From Microvelia longipes (lineage: Eukaryota; Arthropoda; Insecta; Hemiptera; Veliidae): 64,000 nt of DNA. Every line of letters begins with the position of its first letter. Positions within the stretch are counted from its first letter, which is position 1. A program made the position numbers and the translations under genes. The stretch is taken from assembly GCA_018340805.1 (NCBI GenBank), contig JACMZG010001911.1:48741702-48805701 (forward strand). The letters are read 5' to 3'. The notes below the pieces were generated by a model. The model saw nothing but the letters and a program-made list of their open reading frames with translations, did not search any database and was not told where the DNA came from. Shown here one piece after another: positions 45,230-64,000 of the stretch.

Positions 45230-45572
45230 GGCTCCGGTATATGCTTTATAACTTGAGCATAGTAACTCAATTATCAAGTCCTACCCGTAACTCATTCTTC
45301 TGTATTTTTCAAAGGAAATGCGCTAAAACCGTTAAAGAAAAAGCCAACTGAGCATTAAACTAGTGGAAATAATGGTGTGCACTTCCAATTTTAGAGGCAT
45401 AGTTTAATATAACCAAAAGAATAATAGTGCGTATCTCCGCGTAGGTGGAAAATGCGGGTAGTGCTTGATAGTTAAGTTAATGCTTAAGTAATAAAGCATA
45501 AACCGAAACCTTAAGCACGGAAACACGCGTTGCGAAGGAAATTTGCCCAACTTGCGGACCACCGCGCCAGAA
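45230..45572. repeat. Copy of the dispersed palindromic repeat family
   Basis: Left CTCCGGTATATGCTTTATAAC and right TAATAAAGCATAAACCGAAA are inverted. The right end continues into GCGAAGGAAATTTGCCC and GCGGACCACCGCGCC, as in the 42047-43315 element. Confidence 0.7.
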
Positions 45573-45674
45573 TTTTTTTATGTTTACTCATGTCTTGATG
45601 AGTAAACGTAAGTCTTGATTGAGTAAGTCTTGATGCTTTTGGGTGAACCGGATTATTTACAATTCTTAGAAAAA

Positions 45675-45804
45675 AATTGTATCGTAATATACAAGATACA
45701 AATCTTTGTATTTTCAATATTTTTAAGAGGAAACGACCGAGTCCGGTAGCTTATTTGCCTTTTAACCTGGAGGTCGAGTGTTCAAATCCAGCCGGGGGAG
45801 GACC
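45675..45804 (+). mobile_element. tRNA-like SINE head, copy 1 of a direct duplication
   Basis: Contains GGTAGCTTATTTGCCTTTTAA, an anticodon-loop-like CCTTTTAACC and box B GTGTTCAAATCC, resembling tRNA-Lys(UUU). The same 130 bp recur at 46024-46153. Confidence 0.6.
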
Positions 45805-46023
45805 TTAATATGAGGGTATCCCTTGAACTGTACAGTCGGGAGGTATTGAATTATTATTACCAAGCTAGAGTTATACGTGGTTTCCTTGTCTGCTAATACG
45901 CAAATGTGGGGCTGGTTTCTGTTTCATCTGAGACAAGTATGAATCCACGTTTCCGTTGTCTCCAGCTCACGAAAAATTAAGGTTCTCCGGGCTGATGGAG
46001 AAACCTAACTTTCTCCATAAAAT

Positions 46024-46153
46024 AATTGTATCTTAATATACAAGATACAAATCTTTGTACTTTCAATATTTTTAAGAGGAAACGACCGAGTCCGGTAGCT
46101 TATTCGTATTTTAATCTGGAGGTCGAGTGTTCAAATACAGCCGGGGGAGGACC
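46024..46153 (+). mobile_element. tRNA-like SINE head, copy 2 of a direct duplication
   Basis: About 95% alike to 45675-45804, including the preceding ATACAAGATACAAATCTTTG. It is bracketed by an inverted pair, GGTTCTCCGGGCTGATGGAG (45978) and its complement (46183). Confidence 0.6.
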
Positions 46154-46209
46154 AGGATGGAAGGAAACTTTCTTTCTAAGTTTCTCCATCAGCCCGGAGA
46201 ACCTTAAAG

Positions 46210-47039
46210 CTGAGCCTTCATGTGTCCGAAGACTTAGTGAGTGAAAGTGAAGGTGGTAACTCGAATAACGTAAGTTACTCAAACTTACTTGGTTCTTGAT
46301 GACAGACGTCTCCTAGTAGCACTGCGGAACTTTGACTTTCAGGTCAGGACAATAGAATAAGTTTGTTTCGCACTGGCGTCGGGGTTGCCACAGTTCTCTG
46401 TTGGGTGGCGCTAGACTAGCCAGAGCGGTGAGCCTAGCTAGACTCTGGTGATGCTAGAGGAGCTGATGAGAATGGTGAGACTGGTTCAACGAGGGCAGGC
46501 CAAGTGAGAATAATGTGATCAGAGGAGCAAGTAAGACTTGATGAACTAAACACACTATTGCGATATTATTAGCTAAAATTTGTATTTTTTTCAATGAATG
46601 GAACATACTTTCCCACAAAATTTCATTTAATTCGGTCGTGGCCATGGCCGTGAATTTATTTATTAGTGGGATGGTTTGATATGAATTGACACATTACATT
46701 AATTTTACGTAAATACAAATGATATAAATCATATTTATAAATAACAATTCATGTTACAAATAATGAGTTCACAAGCTTTTTAGGAGATCAGATTAAAATA
46801 TGGCAACTTTGACAATTGTTCCTTGCATTATCAAAAAACCTACCCTCTCTCATCCCTTATTTCAAGCTCTAGAGTTATTAGGAGTACCTTAAAATAATGA
46901 TGAGTCAGTCCAGTCTGTCAGACAATCAACAAGTCAATCAGGGTCGAGATTAGTTAATTAAAATTTCAACATCTCGTAAACTACAAAACATTGTTATAGT
47001 TTTTATGACTAATTTAAAAAAAACAGTTAATAAGGATTT
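46210..47039. other. Intergenic stretch, no gene seen
   Basis: A G-rich strand segment at 46320-46500 may be repeat-derived; no exon could be supported. Confidence 0.4.
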
Positions 47040-47245
47040 AACTTTTATTTATTTATTTATGTTATTAGTAATTTTAACTATGTATGTTTTGGTAATTTTA
47101 ACTATAAATGTTTTTAGTAATTTTAACTATGTATGTTTTTAATAATTTTAACTATGTATGTTTTTAGTAATTTTAACTATGAATGTTTTATTAATATTAG
47201 CTTTGTATGTTTTTAGTAATTTTAATTATGTATGTTTTTAGTAAA
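47040..47245 (+). repeat. ~27-bp minisatellite, about 7 units
   Basis: Degenerate TTTTTAGTAATTTTAACTAT-type units with GTATG between them, 400 bp upstream of the conserved ELOVL-B 5' flank. Confidence 0.85.
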
Positions 47246-47639
47246 ATTTTTGTTCTTTTGTTTTTAGTCTTTCCTGAAGATAGTCTAAATGGATTGAAAT
47301 ATATTGTTCCAGTTTAAAAAAACATTATAGAATTCAAGTCGTTTTTCCCTAATAGTAATTATTGAATTCTACAAAAAAGACGTTTCTCTCTTAAGAAAAA
47401 TATAACTTTTAAAAGAGTCGCAACTTTAAAAAGGTTTTATAGTTTCGAAATAATCTTTGTAACAAGCAAATGTAAATTTCTAGATTAATCCAGTTAAAAG
47501 TTACAAGGGGGTCAAAATGCTAAGAATTGCTTCAACAAAATAAATTGCTTGGATGTAAAACTCCCACAAAATAAAATAGGACTTGGCTGAGGAACAAACT
47601 TGCCGCCAGATATTACACAGCGTTTAATTAAATAATGAT

Positions 47640-47809
47640 ACAAACAGTCCATACGTCAGTAAGACCTTTAGTGAGTAACAGTAACCTTTGTTGACAATGA
47701 AGAATAAATTAAAACATTTCAGAAATGTTATTCAGTTTCCTTTGTGGCGTGTGTTTTTCATAGACTAGTTTTATTATTGTTTTAAAAGTGATAATTAATA
47801 AAATAGAAA
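47640..47809 (+). promoter_or_regulatory. Conserved 5' flank / 5' UTR of ELOVL-B
   Basis: Counterpart of 6425-6597 upstream of copy A; it shares the TACGTCAGTAAGACCTTTAG block and following short blocks. Promoter function is inferred from position and conservation only. Confidence 0.45.
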
Positions 47810-61639
<13,830 letters not shown>

Positions 61640-61880
61640 AATATTTTCAACAATTTGATGATTTGAATTTATTGAAAGAGATCCCCTGCCTTTTTGTAAC
61701 ATATTTTTATTTTACTTATTTCTTAGGTGCTTTTAAGAATCTTGCAAAGAAAGCAAGAATATAAACTGGATTCTATTTGTCCATTTTATTTATCCAACGA
61801 TGCCATGTAATCGATACAAAATAACATTTTCTGTCTGACGAGAACAGTTGTAGCGGAAATAACAATTTTAATCCATAATC
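61640..61880 (+). other. 3' UTR and downstream flank of ELOVL-B
   Basis: Shares blocks with 17074-17300 after copy A (TAACATATTTTTATTT, GTAGCGGAAAT). Confidence 0.5.
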
Positions 61881-63480
61881 CTATCACTTGTTGATTGTTT
61901 TAATTTGATAAAGTATCTAAGGATATCTAAGAATCTTAAAGCTTTTGTCTTCCATATGGAAATTCTTCATTGTTAGCTTACTCTAAATTGTTATCTTAGT
62001 GAAGTACGGATACAGGTCGTTTTTCCAATGTAGCGGACTTTTTTTTCTTTTCTTAATGTTTAATCATGCAATGCGACTTTTTTCCTTTTAACTTCCTCCT
62101 TTTTATCTGTTTTTATATAATTAAGATACAGTTTATAATGAAAGTAAAATCTAATAGTTATAATTAAAGATCAAAGTTGTACAGAGTAACCTAGTATTGA
62201 ATGAAAATAAAATAAAATAAATCTAAGAATCTTAAATAAAGAGGATGGTGCGATAAGGGAACTCAAATAACACCATGAAAATTGCTTAGAGAAACAAGAG
62301 CAAACTTACCTATCATAGGGTTTTGTTATATGGCAAAACGATGCCATCTCCTTTATTAAGGATCCTTATGGACCACCAAGAGGTACGTTTATAATATACG
62401 CCAAAGGAATTTTTTTAACCATTAAATAAAATTGTTGATAAACTTGTTCATAAAGACTTATTTCAAACTACTATTACCTTCAGTAGAGAGAAAAGTGACC
62501 TATCACATCTGGTCTGTATCTACAGGGAGAAAGTCACCAGCAGGAGAAAATAGCTTTAGTTTCTTTGGCAACTACTTTACTTGCTCAATTGCTCTTAACT
62601 GAAAGGTTATGAGATCGATCCTCATAGGGAAAGCACTCATTTTATACTTTTTTAATAAGTTTTATTACCAAGTATGTAAACTTAATTTTAATTTTTACTA
62701 GCATAATGAAACATTTTTAGACCTTGGATGACTATATTTATGTTTACGAAGTAAGGCAACAATATATATAAATGATTTGTAATGTTTATCTTAAAAACAA
62801 TTTATTTAAAGTTGCGTTATAGGTTTTCAAAAACATAACTTTTTAATACTAAGTATTTATTTGGCAAGTTATTGAAAGAACTTATTGTTCATGATTGTTT
62901 TAAATAACTTAAATTATTTATATAAATAAAATAATTAATTAATAAACTGCGTACGCTTCCGCGGTAATTGTCATGAAGATTTAGGTCTTTCGGTGGTGAC
63001 CACGTCAATTTAGATGAAGAATCCGACGTTTTGCTTCCATTGTGGGATGCATCTTCAGGGATGTAGGACATCATGGATAAAAACACAATGCTCTACAAAA
63101 CTGAACAACAATTTTGTATATGAACAACTGAACAACAACTGTGTGTTTACCCCTATACTTCTGAGATCCCCCCCCCCCCACCAGTAAAGAACCTCTGAAA
63201 AAAACCCTGGAGCCGTGATTGTCTGACTGTGTGACTGGCAGATGCACGCGTTAACCATTACACCATAGGTATCTTCATCAGTATATTCCATCTGGTCCAT
63301 TTAACTATTTTTCAATACAATACTGTTTTTTAATAAAATTATAACAATACTTAATGTAAACAAACTTGTAAGGTTTGCATGTTAAAACTTATCCTAAAAG
63401 GCCCTCCAGCGCACTCCTGTTAAATTTTTCACTTGTTGGTTCAAACATAAAATAAAGAATATTAAATACATGATATCAAA
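61881..63480. other. Right flank, AT-rich, no gene seen
   Basis: Apart from the tRNA-like fragment and a minus-strand tRNA-like head near 63215-63275 (minus strand CCTATGGTGTAATGGTTAAC) with a poly-C run at 63169, nothing could be assigned. Confidence 0.4.
62575..62640 (+). tRNA. tRNA-Lys-like fragment (pseudo-tRNA or SINE head)
   Basis: TTGCTCAATTGCTCTTAACTG and GAGATCGATCCTCAT resemble the D arm, anticodon loop (CTCTTAA) and T arm of a tRNA-Lys, but the D and anticodon arms are shortened and the acceptor stem does not pair well. Probably a decayed tRNA-derived repeat, not a working tRNA. Confidence 0.35.
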
Positions 63481-63484
63481 GAAG

Positions 63485-63800
63485 TCTGGCGCCGAGCTCC
63501 GCAAGCCAGGCCAATATTCTTAGAAATGCGTGCTTTCTTGCTTAACAATATATTTCTTGCTTAAGTTACCTAAATATGTTGCTACCTGAACAGCAGCGGG
63601 ACAACTTTTTCCGGAAATTTTTAAAGAAAATGCGCGTATCCATCCTATAGGTAAGACAAAACTATAGTTATCATCTCCAAATTGGCACTCCAAAGAAATA
63701 TCCGAACACATTTAAAGCCCTGTTTATGTTTATTTATACCGCATTTTCTAGGAAAAAATCGGGAAAATTAAATATCAAGCATGAATTATGAAGCATACAC
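63485..63800. repeat. Copy of the dispersed palindromic repeat family
   Basis: GCTCCGCAAGCCAGGCCAAT, TTAAAGAAAATGCGCGTATC and AAGCATACACCAGA blocks correspond to parts of the 42047-43315 and 45230-45572 copies. Confidence 0.55.
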
Positions 63801-64000
63801 CAGATTGATGAGCAATTATTATTTTTTTTTTTATTGTGCCAAAGATAATTTACTTCCTATTTTGTACTTTGATATGTTAGTTCTTAGCTTTTACAAAACT
63901 GGAAATTTGCCTAAACATGCTTTAATTGTTATTAGTGTTTGTTACCTAATATTTAATTTTTCTCAAACTTGTATTTTATTTTCATTTATTTTTTTAACTT

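Noticed and set aside
63215..63275. Minus-strand tRNA-like start (ATGGTGTAATGGTTAACGCG)
   Set aside because: No convincing box B or cloverleaf could be paired, so it was not listed as a tRNA or SINE.
62889..63300. Minus-strand frames of 65 and 81 aa near the right end
   Set aside because: They have no recognised domain, cross a poly-C run, and lack splice or start context.

Overview
The window reads as AT-rich nuclear DNA of an animal, most likely an insect or other arthropod. Host coding sequence is split into small exons with GT..AG introns. Long (TA)n arrays are common, and the intergenic and intronic space is filled with LINE, BEL/Pao, Ty3/Gypsy, Ty1/Copia, tRNA-derived SINE, MITE and foldback sequences. 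There is no bacterial-style operon, rRNA or CRISPR array. The species cannot be named from the sequence.

Host genes. Two tandem, same-strand paralogues of a very-long-chain fatty acid elongase (ELOVL family) frame the window. Copy A is at 6598-17073 (7 coding exons, 262 aa) and copy B at 47810-61639 (7 coding exons, 268 aa). Every intron position and phase is shared, and the 5' flank, 3' UTR and parts of the introns are still alignable, so they arose by segmental tandem duplication. Between them lies a two-exon gene (38660-40567, 139 aa) predicted to encode a secreted protein with a ubiquitin-like beta-grasp domain, two extra cysteines and no C-terminal Gly-Gly. This is the least ordinary gene here. 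A possible first exon of a second small secreted protein lies on the minus strand near 20.3-20.4 kb, at low confidence.

Repeat layout. 1.37-5.44 kb is a foldback-like structure: head-to-tail ~336-bp units on the left, the same units inverted on the right, a G-rich minisatellite in the middle and (TA)n at both ends. 20.9-21.3 kb is a long hairpin. 21.4-34.7 kb is a nest: an old Gypsy element split by a BEL/Pao element, whose left part is lost next to a CR1/L2-like LINE. A SINE with a clean 13-bp target duplication sits in the Gypsy RNase H region. 34.5-35.6 kb carries a 26-bp minisatellite, two units of which also sit inside the Gypsy RNase H. A second SINE with a 15-bp target duplication is at 36.2-36.8 kb, and a decayed Copia RT is on the minus strand at 41.2-41.7 kb. 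Intron 1 of ELOVL-B holds a 913-bp foldback element (50052-55670) whose right arm is split by a young 4.7-kb Gypsy element (50779-55479). That Gypsy has identical outer 199-bp LTRs, a 5-bp target duplication, a serine-tRNA primer site and an extra, diverged LTR in tandem at its 3' end.

How the parts relate. The ELOVL proteins would carry out the condensation step of fatty-acid elongation in the ER membrane. The ubiquitin-like protein would act outside the cell, but its function is unknown. The mobile elements have no visible functional link to the genes; they explain the 30-kb spacer and the intron growth of copy B. Several element reading frames are broken only by single-base losses in A/T runs, which may be assembly error in multi-copy sequence rather than true decay.
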